Below are positions 1 to 8,323 of a DNA stretch of 64,000 nucleotides, in pieces. The notes beneath the pieces are model-generated. The model made no database searches. It saw only the letters and a list, made by a program, of their open reading frames with translations, and had not been told where the DNA came from. The stretch is from Rhizobium esperanzae. Lineage in GTDB: Bacteria > Pseudomonadota > Alphaproteobacteria > Rhizobiales > Rhizobiaceae. The DNA is taken from NCBI RefSeq assembly GCF_002204185.1, contig NZ_MXPU01000006.1, positions 248,001-312,000 on the forward strand, read 5' to 3'. A program made the translations under genes and the position numbers. The stretch's first letter is position 1. The number at the start of each line of letters is the position of its first letter.

Positions 1-1
1 C

Positions 2-367
2 GCCCTTTTCTTTTTGGGCGACTGCCATGCCGTGCAAGGAGATGGCGAGATCGTCGGCACCGGCGTCGAGACCACCTTCGAAGTGACGGTGCGACTGACG
101 GTGGAAAAGAAGGCTGGCCTCATCTGGCCGCGCGGCGAAACCGTCGAAGACATCTTCACCATCGGCAATGCCCGGCCGCTCGATCAGGCGCTTCAGCATG
201 CCACCAGTGAAATGCTGAACTGGCTCGCGTCGGACTACGGCCTGGACAAGACGGCGGCAAGCCATTTGCTGGGTCAGGTGGTGCGTTACGATGTCGGCAA
301 CGTCTTCGATCCGGCCTATACGATCGCCTGCCGGGTTGCCAAGAAATGGCTGGTTCGCCGATCGTGA
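2..367 (+). CDS. Acetamidase/formamidase family protein (C-terminal part, cut by window edge)
   Basis: This is the 3' end of a gene whose start lies left of the window; the frame is open from base 2. The visible part begins with LGDCHAVQGDGE, then GTGVE, the metal-binding and active-site region typical of the acetamidase/formamidase family, which hydrolyses short amides such as formamide to acid and ammonia in the cytoplasm. The C-terminal segment with DYGLD and a terminal VAKKWL helix fits the end of that family. About 120 residues are visible, perhaps a third of the usual length. The stop at 365-367 is followed after 16 bp by the convergent end of the hydrolase gene. The internal TTG at 14 is not a credible start. 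Confidence 0.8.
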   Translation, partial: ALFFLGDCHAVQGDGEIVGTGVETTFEVTVRLTVEKKAGLIWPRGETVEDIFTIGNARPLDQALQHATSEMLNWLASDYGLDKTAASHLLGQVVRYDVGNVFDPAYTIACRVAKKWLVRRS

Positions 368-383
368 CGGACCGGGTTATGGG

Positions 384-1286
384 TCAGTCGTAGCGCGACA
401 GGAAGCCGGAAACCGTCGTAAGGCAAAGCTGCTTTTCCTCGACATGCGGCATGTGGCTGGAATGTTCGAAGAGCACCCACTCGCAGCTGGGCACGCGTTC
501 GAGATAGGGCCTCACGACCAGCGGCGTCGCCTCGTCGTACCTGCCGGAGATCAGCAGCGTCGGCGCTTCGATGCGGTCGAGCCTGTCTTCGATCGTCCAG
601 TCCTTAATCGTTCCGATGACGTGGAATTCCGTCGGGCCGTTCATGTTGCGATAGACTGTGTTGTCTTCGTCCATGATCGCGAAGGTGCGTGCGACTTCGG
701 GCGGCCATGGCGCCACGCGGCAGACATGGCGATCGTAGAACACGCGGGAGGCGACGATATAATCCGGATGGGTGAGGCTTCCCGCCTCTTCATGCTTTAG
801 CAGCGTGTCCTGGACCTCTTTCGGCAGTTCCAGGCGAAGCCTATTGGCTTCGGTAACCCAGGTGTGCATGTTGGCCGGCGAGTTGGCGATGACAAGCGCC
901 TTCAGACCTCGCGGCCGGCGCACAGCATGTTCGGCGCCGAGCATGCCGCCCCAGGATTGGCCCAGGAAGGCGTAACGATGCTGGATGCCGAGATGGGCGA
1001 GCAGAGCGTCCAGCTCTTCGAGGAAGAGACCGACCGTCCAAAAGTCCGGGCCCTCGTCGGGAAGGCGGGTGGAATTGCCGTTGCCGAGCTGGTCGTAATG
1101 GATGACTGCGCGGCCATCGAGAGCGGCGATGTCCCCGAAGGAATCGACATAGTCATGAGTGCAGCCGGGTCCTCCGTGAGCAACGACGAGAGGCAACTTG
1201 TCGCTGTCGAGTGAACCGGTGACGCGGTACCAGGTCCGGTAATCGCGAAAGGGCAGATAGGCTTCACTTGTTGCGACTTCGTCCAC
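384..1286 (-). CDS. Proline iminopeptidase-like alpha/beta hydrolase (PipA-like), downstream of LuxR solo
   Basis: Alpha/beta hydrolase of the proline iminopeptidase group, which in plant-associated LuxR-solo loci is thought to cleave an N-terminal residue from small peptides or a related plant-derived amide. Visible motifs are the oxyanion segment HGGPG, the nucleophile elbow GQSWGG (Ser about 111 from the chosen start), an acid in SGRYDEATP and the histidine in SSHMPH. The frame is open up to a GTG at 1352. The GTG at 1286 has a good ribosome site (GGAG, 6-nt spacing) and gives 300 residues, the usual family length, so I chose it. The gene follows luxR on the same strand and is probably cotranscribed. 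A related hydrolase lies on the other side of luxR. Confidence 0.85.
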   Translation of the reverse strand: MDEVATSEAYLPFRDYRTWYRVTGSLDSDKLPLVVAHGGPGCTHDYVDSFGDIAALDGRAVIHYDQLGNGNSTRLPDEGPDFWTVGLFLEELDALLAHLGIQHRYAFLGQSWGGMLGAEHAVRRPRGLKALVIANSPANMHTWVTEANRLRLELPKEVQDTLLKHEEAGSLTHPDYIVASRVFYDRHVCRVAPWPPEVARTFAIMDEDNTVYRNMNGPTEFHVIGTIKDWTIEDRLDRIEAPTLLISGRYDEATPLVVRPYLERVPSCEWVLFEHSSHMPHVEEKQLCLTTVSGFLSRYD

Positions 1287-1355
1287 CGACTTCTCCAATC
1301 CTCCAAGGTATGGGAACCATAACGCGGCGGCGACGGCGACGGCAGCTATCACAAG

Positions 1356-2144
1356 TTATAGGGTGGGCAGGTCCTGAGTCGGCCGGTCTTCAAGCAGGCG
1401 GTAATGGGTGGCGCGCACCACAGCCTGCGTTCGATTGCGGGCGCCGAGCTTCTTTGCTGCGGCATTGAGATGCATGACCACGGTGGGTACGGAACGGTCG
1501 ATGATGCGGGAGATTTCCTTGGCCGAATAGCCCTCCGCAGAATGGCGCAAACACTCGCGCTCCCGTTCTGTCAGGCGGATGCCGATGCTTTTGGCCTTCC
1601 TGTCGAAAAGTGCATAGGCCGCCTCGTGGAAGACATGCGCGAGCAGGTTGAAGTCGGCAATATAGCGCAGCGCATGTCGTTCGAAATCGCTGTTCCGGCC
1701 GAAACGGATACCGGTGACGGTCGCGTAGTCTCCGCGCGGCATATGCACCGGAACAGTGACGCCGGTCGACATGTCGCGTTCACTCAAATAGCGCATGACC
1801 GGTGCAGTGTCCTCGCTGATAAAACGCCTGATCAGCGTATCGGCGTCGGGATCATAGTTCCAGAAAAACGGTGCGGAGGTGCGCAGCGCCACCTGTTGGA
1901 CCGGATCGATGCGGAAATAACCGCGATCGAACCAATAGTCGTGCATGTCATCGGCGATGTTCCTGAGCTTCAGCAGCGACGGTACCATGATCACGCCATC
2001 AATATCATAGGGTACCGGCGTATAATCATAGATGAGGGCCTCGAAGCCCAGCTGCTTCATGGCCTCGAAAGCCTGGTCGATCCGGCCCTCCAGCGTTTCA
2101 TGCGCCGTAAACTGCCGTCTGATCATTCCGATGTCATCAAGCAT
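1356..2144 (-). CDS. LuxR-family solo regulator of the plant-signal-responsive type (OryR/XccR/PsoR/PipR/NesR-like)
   Basis: A 262-residue LuxR protein with an N-terminal ligand-binding domain (about 15-180) and a C-terminal LuxR helix-turn-helix (about 188-248, with invariant E195, L199, G205). Of the six residues conserved in acyl-homoserine-lactone receptors, D80, P81, W95 and G128 are kept, but the W57 equivalent is Met67 and the Y61 equivalent is Trp71. These two swaps mark the plant-associated LuxR solos, which sense low-molecular-weight plant compounds rather than AHLs and are typically linked to pip genes. No luxI is present. The flanking pip-like hydrolases and peptide importer support this reading. 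It probably activates the divergent hydrolase-dpp operon and perhaps itself. Confidence 0.9.
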   Translation of the reverse strand: MLDDIGMIRRQFTAHETLEGRIDQAFEAMKQLGFEALIYDYTPVPYDIDGVIMVPSLLKLRNIADDMHDYWFDRGYFRIDPVQQVALRTSAPFFWNYDPDADTLIRRFISEDTAPVMRYLSERDMSTGVTVPVHMPRGDYATVTGIRFGRNSDFERHALRYIADFNLLAHVFHEAAYALFDRKAKSIGIRLTERERECLRHSAEGYSAKEISRIIDRSVPTVVMHLNAAAKKLGARNRTQAVVRATHYRLLEDRPTQDLPTL

Positions 2145-2174
2145 GGGCGTCCCCGGTTCGGCAAGCGCCCTACC

Positions 2175-2190
2175 CTATCACTTCTTATAG
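2175..2190. promoter_or_regulatory. Weak inverted repeat between luxR and the divergent hydrolase operon
   Basis: The divergent intergenic region holds CTATCACTTCTTATAG, an imperfect palindrome (CTATnA-N4-TnATAG). Its size and its position midway between the two starts would suit a LuxR-solo operator. Only five of eight base pairs match, so chance is a real alternative. No other lux-box-like element was seen here. Confidence 0.25.
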
Positions 2191-2270
2191 CTGGCACGGA
2201 GCGCTATTTCCGGTAAAAATTTAACCATGCCCAAATAATGAGCAAGGGATATTTTCTGCTGGAGCAATCA

Positions 2271-3161
2271 ATGTGGCGTGAATTGCAGCCGGACGCGCGA
2301 TTTGAGGTCGGTGTGGATGGCTATCGCGTCGTCGCCTATAGTTTCGGGTCCGGCGACGAGACGGTTTTCTGCCTGAATGGCGGCCCGGGCCTGCCGTGCG
2401 ACTATTTGCGCGAGGCGCACTCCTGTTTCGTCGAAAAGGGTTATCGTGTCATCGCTTTCGACCAGCTCGGCACCGGCGCTTCCGACCGGCCGGACGATCC
2501 CTCGCTCTGGACGATCGGCCGTTATGTCGAAGAGACGGAAACGGTGCGCAAGGCGCTCGGGCTCGGCAAGGTCCACATGCTCGGCCATTCCTGGGGCGGG
2601 TGGCTCGCGATCGAATATGCGCTGACTTACGCTCAGAACCTCAAGACCCTGATTCTCGAGGATACCGTCGCCGACATGCCGCATTTGATTTCGGAACTGG
2701 AACGGCTGCGCGCCGCACTCGGTCCCGAAACCGTCTCGATGATGCAGAAGCACGAGGCGCAGGGCACCTACAATCATCCCGAATATCTCGCCGCCGTCAC
2801 CATCCTCAACTACCGCCATGTCTGCCGTCTGCCGGAATGGCCGGCGCCGGTCCGCCGCTCTCTCGACGACTGGAACATGGCGCCCTATGAGACGATGCAG
2901 GGGCCGAACGAGTTTCTCTATATCGGCAACCTCAAGGACTGGAACCGCATTGCCGATCTGCCGCGGCTGACGCTGCCTGTGCTGATCACTGCGGGAGAAC
3001 ATGACGAGCTGACACCGGCCTGCGCGCTGAGGATGAAGCTGGCGCTGCAGAATGCCGAGCTCAAGGTGTTTGCCAATGCCAGCCATATGCCATTCTATGA
3101 GAACCCGCAGGATTACTATCCGGCGCTTCTCGATTTTCTGGCCCGGCACGAGGCAGGCTGA
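2271..3161 (+). CDS. Second proline iminopeptidase-like alpha/beta hydrolase, head of the peptide-importer operon
   Basis: Alpha/beta hydrolase related to the product at 384-1286. It has GHSWGG (nucleophile Ser about 107), AGEHDELTP (acid) and NASHMPF (histidine). The oxyanion motif is NGGPG rather than the usual HGGPG, so substrate preference may differ. An ATG at 2238 is in frame but lacks a ribosome site; the ATG at 2271 has GGAG six bases upstream and gives 296 residues, so I prefer it. It is transcribed divergently from luxR and is followed after about 50 bp by the peptide importer. The context suggests it processes imported peptides or a plant amide signal. Confidence 0.87.
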   Translation: MWRELQPDARFEVGVDGYRVVAYSFGSGDETVFCLNGGPGLPCDYLREAHSCFVEKGYRVIAFDQLGTGASDRPDDPSLWTIGRYVEETETVRKALGLGKVHMLGHSWGGWLAIEYALTYAQNLKTLILEDTVADMPHLISELERLRAALGPETVSMMQKHEAQGTYNHPEYLAAVTILNYRHVCRLPEWPAPVRRSLDDWNMAPYETMQGPNEFLYIGNLKDWNRIADLPRLTLPVLITAGEHDELTPACALRMKLALQNAELKVFANASHMPFYENPQDYYPALLDFLARHEAG

Positions 3162-3212
3162 TGCAAGAGGGAGCGGACCGGAGCCGACGAAGTCAAAGGG
3201 GCGATCGCCGTC

Positions 3213-4151
3213 ATGCATCGCTATAAATTCGTTCTGACGCGACCGTTGCAGTTCCTGCCCGTCATTTTCGGCATCAGTGTCATCACCTTCATCCTCGTTC
3301 GGTTGATCCCCGGCGATCCCGCACGCAACATCCTCGGCACGCGTGCGACGCCGGAGGCACTTGCCAACATCCGCGCCCAGTACGGCCTCGACCAGCCGAT
3401 GTGGCTGCAATATGTCTATTTCCTGAAGAACCTCGCCAATGGCGAGATGGGCAAATCGATCCTCTACAAGATCGACGTGCTGAAGCTGATCGTCACCCGC
3501 ATCGAGCCGACGCTTGCGCTCGTCGCCTCCAGCGTCGTGCTGTCGGTTCTGATCGCAGTGCCGCTGGCGGCGATCGCCGCGCGCAATGCCGGTCGTGCGC
3601 CGGACCATGCGGTGCGCATCGTCTCGACCTTCGGCATCGGCTTTCCGCCTTTCTGGCTGGGACTGATGCTGATCATCCTGTTCAGCGTCGAGCTCGGCAT
3701 GCTGCCGGTTTCGGGCTACGGCGCGACCATCGGCGACAAGCTTTCCCATCTTGTGCTGCCGAGCCTGACGGTGGCGCTGTCGCTCTCGACCGTTTTGACG
3801 CGAAGCCTGCGGGCGGCGATGATCGAAGCGCTGAAATCGGACGTCGCGACGGCGGCGCGCGCTCGCGGCATGCCGGAAGGCATCGTCTTCTGGCGGCATG
3901 TGCTGCCGAATTCGCTGGTGCCGACGATCAACCTGCTTGCGGTCAATATTGGCTGGTTGATCGGCGGCACGGTGGTGGTCGAGAGCGTCTTTGCGCTGCC
4001 CGGCATGGGGCAACTGCTTGTCAGGGCGATCTTTTCGCGCGACTACATGGTGGTTCAGGGCGTCGCCATGGTCTTTGCCTGCGCCACCGTGCTCATCAAT
4101 TTCCTCGCCGACATCGTCACTGTCGCCGTCGATCCGAGGGTGAAGTTATGA
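3213..4151 (+). CDS. ABC peptide transporter permease, DppB/OppB type
   Basis: A 312-residue inner-membrane permease with an N-terminal membrane segment (about 9-30, 'RPLQFLPVIFGISVITF'), the family marker LIPGDPAR close to the N-terminus, and the cytoplasmic EAA-type loop near residues 205-230 (ARARGMPEG...HVLPNSL). This is the DppB/OppB half of a Dpp/Opp dipeptide-oligopeptide importer. Its stop overlaps the start of the next permease in an ATGA. With the adjacent hydrolase and LuxR solo it probably imports a plant-derived peptide or amide. Confidence 0.92.
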   Translation: MHRYKFVLTRPLQFLPVIFGISVITFILVRLIPGDPARNILGTRATPEALANIRAQYGLDQPMWLQYVYFLKNLANGEMGKSILYKIDVLKLIVTRIEPTLALVASSVVLSVLIAVPLAAIAARNAGRAPDHAVRIVSTFGIGFPPFWLGLMLIILFSVELGMLPVSGYGATIGDKLSHLVLPSLTVALSLSTVLTRSLRAAMIEALKSDVATAARARGMPEGIVFWRHVLPNSLVPTINLLAVNIGWLIGGTVVVESVFALPGMGQLLVRAIFSRDYMVVQGVAMVFACATVLINFLADIVTVAVDPRVKL

Positions 4152-4999
4152 GCGTCGAGGCAATCGTGCCTGCATCGCCCGGTTGGCGCCGGTTTTTCCG
4201 CCGGCGGCTGATGCTTGCCGTCGGTGCCGGCCTGTTGCTGTTTTTCGTCCTGCTGGCAGTCGGCGCGCCCGTCATCGCACCCTATGACCCGATCATGCAG
4301 AATGCCGAAGTGCGGCTGCAGGCGCCGTCATTGCTTCACCCGTTCGGCACCGACAATTTCGGCCGAGATATCCTGTCTCGCGTCATCTGGGCCGCGCGCA
4401 TCGATCTGCAGATGGCGCTGATCGGCGTCATCTTCCCCTTTCTGATCGGCACGACCGTCGGCACGGTCGCCGGCTTCTTCGGCGGCGTTGTCGACGCGCT
4501 GTTCATGCGTCTCGTCGATATCATCCTCGCCTTCCCCTTTCTCGTGCTGATGCTGTCGATCATCGCGATTCTCGGCCCTGGTCTCGGCAGCTTCTACATA
4601 TCGATGGCGCTGGTCGGCTGGGTGTCCTATGCGCGGCTGATCCGGGCGCAGATGCTGGTGCTGAAAAGCAGCGACTACGCCGTTGCCGCCGTCAGCCTCG
4701 GCTTCAGCCGCCCGCGGATCATGTTCCGGCACCTGCTGCCGAACGCGATCGCCGGATCGATCGTCTTTTCCATGTCCGATGCGACGCTGGTGCTGCTCAG
4801 CGGCGCCGCTGTCAGCTATCTCGGTCTCGGCGTCCAGCCGCCGATCGCCGAATGGGGCGTCATGGTCGCGGAAGGGCAGAGCTTCATCACAACGGCCTGG
4901 TGGATCACCCTGTTCCCCGGCCTTTCCATCGTGTGCCTAGCCTTCGGTTTCAGTATGCTTGGCGATGCGCTGGGCGAATTGCTGGGGGTGCACGAATGA
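4148..4999 (+). CDS. ABC peptide transporter permease, DppC/OppC type
   Basis: A 283-residue permease, partner of the DppB-like protein. The start is the ATG overlapping the upstream stop (ATGA at 4148-4151). It has an N-terminal membrane helix (about 24-45), the DppC/OppC marker 'HPFGTDNFGRDILSR' and an EAA loop with SLGFSRPRI...HLLPNAI. An open frame extends much further upstream through the previous gene, but that part is antisense-type or out-of-frame reading and not coding. The stop overlaps the ATPase start at 4996. Confidence 0.92.
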   Translation: MSVEAIVPASPGWRRFFRRRLMLAVGAGLLLFFVLLAVGAPVIAPYDPIMQNAEVRLQAPSLLHPFGTDNFGRDILSRVIWAARIDLQMALIGVIFPFLIGTTVGTVAGFFGGVVDALFMRLVDIILAFPFLVLMLSIIAILGPGLGSFYISMALVGWVSYARLIRAQMLVLKSSDYAVAAVSLGFSRPRIMFRHLLPNAIAGSIVFSMSDATLVLLSGAAVSYLGLGVQPPIAEWGVMVAEGQSFITTAWWITLFPGLSIVCLAFGFSMLGDALGELLGVHE

Positions 5000-6705
5000 G
5001 CGGCCCGCTGCTCTCCGTCCGCGATCTGACGGTCAGGGCGCACGCCGAACCCGGTCCACGCACGCTGCTCGACGCCGTCTCGCTCGACCTCGGCAAAGGC
5101 GAGGTCCTCGGCCTCGTCGGCGAGAGCGGCTCGGGCAAGAGCCTGTTCTGCCGCTCCCTGGTGCGGCTGCTCCCCTCCTCGCTGTTGAAAATCGAAAGCG
5201 GATCGGTGCTGCTCGAAGGACGCGACCTCATGCGGGTCGACGACGGCGAGATGCTGAAGGTGCGCGGCGGCGAGATCGGCATGATCTTCCAGAACCCGAC
5301 CAGCCATCTCGACCCGGTGATGCGGGTCGGCGAGCAGATCGCCGAGGGCATCTGCTATCACCAGGGGCTCGGCGCCCGCGAGGCCCGCGCCGCCGCGACT
5401 GATATCCTGGCGCAGGTCGGCTTCCCCGATCCGAAGCGTCAGTACGACAGCTATCCGCACGAATTTTCCGGCGGCATGCGGCAGCGGGCGATGATCGGCG
5501 TGGCTCTCTCCTGCAATCCGAAGATCCTGATTGCCGACGAGCCGACGACGGCGCTCGATGTAACCATCCAGGCACAGATCCTGCGGCTGTTGATCGATAT
5601 TCGCGACCGGCGCGGACTGTCGATAATTCTCATTACCCATGATCTTGGCATCGTCGCCCAGACTTGCGACCGCATTGCCGTGATGCGCGGCGGCAAGCTG
5701 ATTGAAGCGGGGCCGAAGCGGGCGATCCTCGCACGGCCGCAGCATCCCTATACAGTCAGCCTGATCGACAGCCACCCTTCGATGTCAGGCGAGACTCCCA
5801 ACTCGTCGCCCGAGGTGGCGGTCGCCGGCCAGCAGGCAGGACCATTGCTTGAAATCGACGATCTTCATGTGCAGTTCAGAGCCGGCGGCGGCCTGCTGAA
5901 GGGCGGCGCCAAGATGGTCAGTGCGGTTTCCGGCGTCAGCCTGCAGATCATGGCCGGGGAGACGGTCGGCATCGTCGGTGAATCCGGCAGCGGCAAGAGC
6001 ACGCTTGCCCGCGCCGTGCTTGGCCTTACGTCCCTTTCCTCCGGTCATGTCACTTTCGACGGCGTCGATCTGGCGCTGCAGAAGGGCGCGGGCCTGGCAA
6101 AACTCAGGCGCGAAACGGCGATGGTTTTCCAGGACCCCTATAACGCGCTCAATCCGCGATTGACGATCGGTCAGATGCTTGCCGAGGTGCTGAAGGTGCA
6201 GGGCAAAGTGGCGAAGGCGGATATCCCGGCGCGGATCGACGCTCTGCTCGATCTCGTCGGCCTCGAACGCGAATTCGCCGACCGCAAACCGCGCAGCATG
6301 AGCGGCGGCCAGTGCCAGCGCGCCGGCATCGCCCGGGCGCTCGCCGTCGACCCGAAAATGATCATTGCCGATGAATGCGTCGCCGCTCTCGACGTCACCA
6401 TTCAGGCGCAGATCATCGAGCTCTTCCGCGAGCTCACCGCGAAGATGAACCTGACGCTGATCTTCATTGCCCATGATCTCGCGATCGTCCGCAATCTTTG
6501 CGAACGCGTGGTCGTCATGTATCGCGGCGAGATCGTCGAGGAAGGCCGCTGCGAAGAGGTGTTCGCGCGGCCTAGGCATGCCTATACGGCGGCGCTGATC
6601 GCCGCCATTCCCGACATCGATCCCGACAAGCCGCTGCTGCAGGGCGCCGGCGGCAAGGAGGATCTGCAATCGATACCGATCCAGCCCATCAAACGCATGC
6701 CATAA
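4996..6705 (+). CDS. Fused dual ATPase of the peptide ABC transporter (DppD-DppF type)
   Basis: A 569-residue protein with two complete ATP-binding domains in tandem, equivalent to DppD plus DppF. Domain 1 (about 5-260) has Walker A GESGSGKS, signature SGGMRQR and Walker [12 protein letters not shown]. Domain 2 (about 280-560) has Walker [10 protein letters not shown], signature SGGQCQR and Walker [12 protein letters not shown]. In the second domain the usual SGGQRQR and DEP are changed to SGGQCQR and DEC, but the catalytic Glu is kept. The start is the ATG at 4996 overlapping the previous stop. It powers import by the two upstream permeases. Confidence 0.92.
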   Translation: MSGPLLSVRDLTVRAHAEPGPRTLLDAVSLDLGKGEVLGLVGESGSGKSLFCRSLVRLLPSSLLKIESGSVLLEGRDLMRVDDGEMLKVRGGEIGMIFQNPTSHLDPVMRVGEQIAEGICYHQGLGAREARAAATDILAQVGFPDPKRQYDSYPHEFSGGMRQRAMIGVALSCNPKILIADEPTTALDVTIQAQILRLLIDIRDRRGLSIILITHDLGIVAQTCDRIAVMRGGKLIEAGPKRAILARPQHPYTVSLIDSHPSMSGETPNSSPEVAVAGQQAGPLLEIDDLHVQFRAGGGLLKGGAKMVSAVSGVSLQIMAGETVGIVGESGSGKSTLARAVLGLTSLSSGHVTFDGVDLALQKGAGLAKLRRETAMVFQDPYNALNPRLTIGQMLAEVLKVQGKVAKADIPARIDALLDLVGLEREFADRKPRSMSGGQCQRAGIARALAVDPKMIIADECVAALDVTIQAQIIELFRELTAKMNLTLIFIAHDLAIVRNLCERVVVMYRGEIVEEGRCEEVFARPRHAYTAALIAAIPDIDPDKPLLQGAGGKEDLQSIPIQPIKRMP

Positions 6706-6724
6706 CAACGAAGGGAACGAACTC

Positions 6725-8239
6725 ATGACAAACAGGTGGAAATCAATCGGGCTCGCAGCCTTGCTCGCCGGCCTGACGCTCAGCGCAAGCTATGCCGAGG
6801 CCGCCGGTGTGCTCACCATCGGCCGCCGCGAGGATTCGACGACGTTCGATCCGATCAAAACTGCCCAGAACATCGACAATTGGGTATTCTCTAACGTCTA
6901 CGACGTGCTGATCCGCGTCGACAAGACAGGCACGAAGCTGGAGCCCGGTCTTGCCGAAAGCTGGACGGCCTCGGATGACGGCCTGACCTACACGTTCAAG
7001 ATTCGCGACACGAAATTTTCCGACGGTTCGCCGCTGACGGCAGAAGACGCGGCCTACAGCCTGCTGCGGATTCGCGACGACCCTGCTTCGCTCTGGAGCG
7101 ATTCCTACAAGGTGATCGAAACGGCGATCGCGACCGACGCGCATACGCTGACGATCAAGCTCAAGAACCCGTCTGCGCCCTTTCTCTCGACCCTTGCGCT
7201 GCCCAATGCTTCGGTCATCTCCAAAAAGGGCATAGAATCGCTGGGTGCCGAGGCCTACGGCGAGAAGCCGATCGCATCCGGCGCCTTCGTGATTGACGAA
7301 TGGCGGCGCGGCGACCGGGTGATCCTGAAGAAGAACCCCAACTTCTGGCAGGCCGACCGTGTCAAGCTCGATGGCGTCGAATGGATCTCCGTTCCTGACG
7401 ACAACACCCGGATGCTGAACGTTCAGGCCGGTGAGTTGGATGCGGCGATTTTTGTTCCCTTCTCCCGCGTCGAAGAGCTGAAAAAGGATCCCAATCTCAA
7501 TGTCGACATCGATGCTTCGACGCGAGAGGACCATCTGCTGATCAATCACGGGCATGGTGCGCTCGGCAAGAAGGAAGTCCGTCAGGCGCTCGATATGGCC
7601 ATCGACAAGAAGGCGATTGTTGATGCCGTGACCTTCGGCCAGGGAACTGTCGCCAATTCCTACATTCCCAAGGGAGCTCTCTTTCATTTCGCCGACAATC
7701 TGCAGCGGCCCTACGATCCCGCGAAGGCCAAGGAGATGCTGGCGGCGGCCGGAGCGTCCGATCTGACGCTGAATTACCTCGTGCGCGCGGGCGACGAAGT
7801 CGACGAACAGACGGCGGTCCTGGTCCAGCAGCAGTTGCAGAAGGCTGGCATAACCGCCAACCTGCAGAAGATCGATCCGAGCCAGGAATGGGACATGACC
7901 GTTGCCGGCGATTACGACATCTCGGTCAACTACTGGACCAACGACATTCTCGATCCGGACCAGAAGACCACCTTCGTTCTCGGCCATGATTCCAATAACA
8001 ACTATCTGACCAACTATAAGAACGAGGCGGTGAAGGAACTGGTCGCCAAGGCGCGTCTCGAACTCGATCCGAAGAAGCGCGAAGAGATGTATGTCGATCT
8101 GCAGAAGATGGCGAAGGAAGACGTCAACTGGATCGACCTCTATTACAGCCCGTATATCAACGTCTCGCGCAAGAATATCGACAACTTCCACCAGAACCCG
8201 CTCGGCCGTTTCTTCCTGGAAGATACGGTCAAGAACTGA
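6725..8239 (+). CDS. Peptide ABC transporter substrate-binding protein, family 5 (DppA-like)
   Basis: A 504-residue periplasmic binding protein with a signal peptide (basic N-terminus, hydrophobic core 'IGLAALLAGLTLSAS', predicted cut after AEA near residue 26). The family-5 pattern of DppA/OppA is clear: a start such as LTIGRREDSTTFDP, the 'GLAESWTASDDGLTYTFKIR' type of segment and NYLVRAG further on. It is the last gene of the importer operon, 19 bp after the ATPase, and is followed by a strong terminator at 8259-8285. It sets the specificity of the system. The ligand cannot be read from sequence; a peptide or plant amide is the contextual guess. Confidence 0.92.
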   Translation: MTNRWKSIGLAALLAGLTLSASYAEAAGVLTIGRREDSTTFDPIKTAQNIDNWVFSNVYDVLIRVDKTGTKLEPGLAESWTASDDGLTYTFKIRDTKFSDGSPLTAEDAAYSLLRIRDDPASLWSDSYKVIETAIATDAHTLTIKLKNPSAPFLSTLALPNASVISKKGIESLGAEAYGEKPIASGAFVIDEWRRGDRVILKKNPNFWQADRVKLDGVEWISVPDDNTRMLNVQAGELDAAIFVPFSRVEELKKDPNLNVDIDASTREDHLLINHGHGALGKKEVRQALDMAIDKKAIVDAVTFGQGTVANSYIPKGALFHFADNLQRPYDPAKAKEMLAAAGASDLTLNYLVRAGDEVDEQTAVLVQQQLQKAGITANLQKIDPSQEWDMTVAGDYDISVNYWTNDILDPDQKTTFVLGHDSNNNYLTNYKNEAVKELVAKARLELDPKKREEMYVDLQKMAKEDVNWIDLYYSPYINVSRKNIDNFHQNPLGRFFLEDTVKN

Positions 8240-8258
8240 GGTCCGGCAGTTCGCAAGC

Positions 8259-8285
8259 GCTCCGCCGCCGTGAAGGCGGCGGAGC
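8259..8285 (+). terminator. Intrinsic terminator after the peptide importer operon
   Basis: A perfect 11-bp stem (GCTCCGCCGCC paired with GGCGGCGGAGC) with a 5-nt loop lies 20 bp after the binding-protein stop. The downstream sequence is moderately T-rich (CTGATTTATTG). It ends the dpp-like operon and separates it from the convergent GST gene. Confidence 0.75.
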
Positions 8286-8323
8286 CTGATTTATTGCTGC
8301 GACACGTAGCTGATGCGGCTTGC

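Noticed and set aside
2191..2210. Sigma54-like CTGGCACG upstream of the hydrolase operon
   Set aside because: The -12 GC is not at the required distance from the -24 GG.
2268..4013. Long minus-strand open frame (581 codons) across the hydrolase and DppB-type gene
   Set aside because: Arg/His/Gln-rich translation without family features, wholly antisense to two well-supported genes; a GC-driven shadow.
6743..8191. Minus-strand open frame of 482 codons opposite the DppA-like gene
   Set aside because: Antisense to a clear binding-protein gene with signal peptide; no motif or ribosome site of its own.
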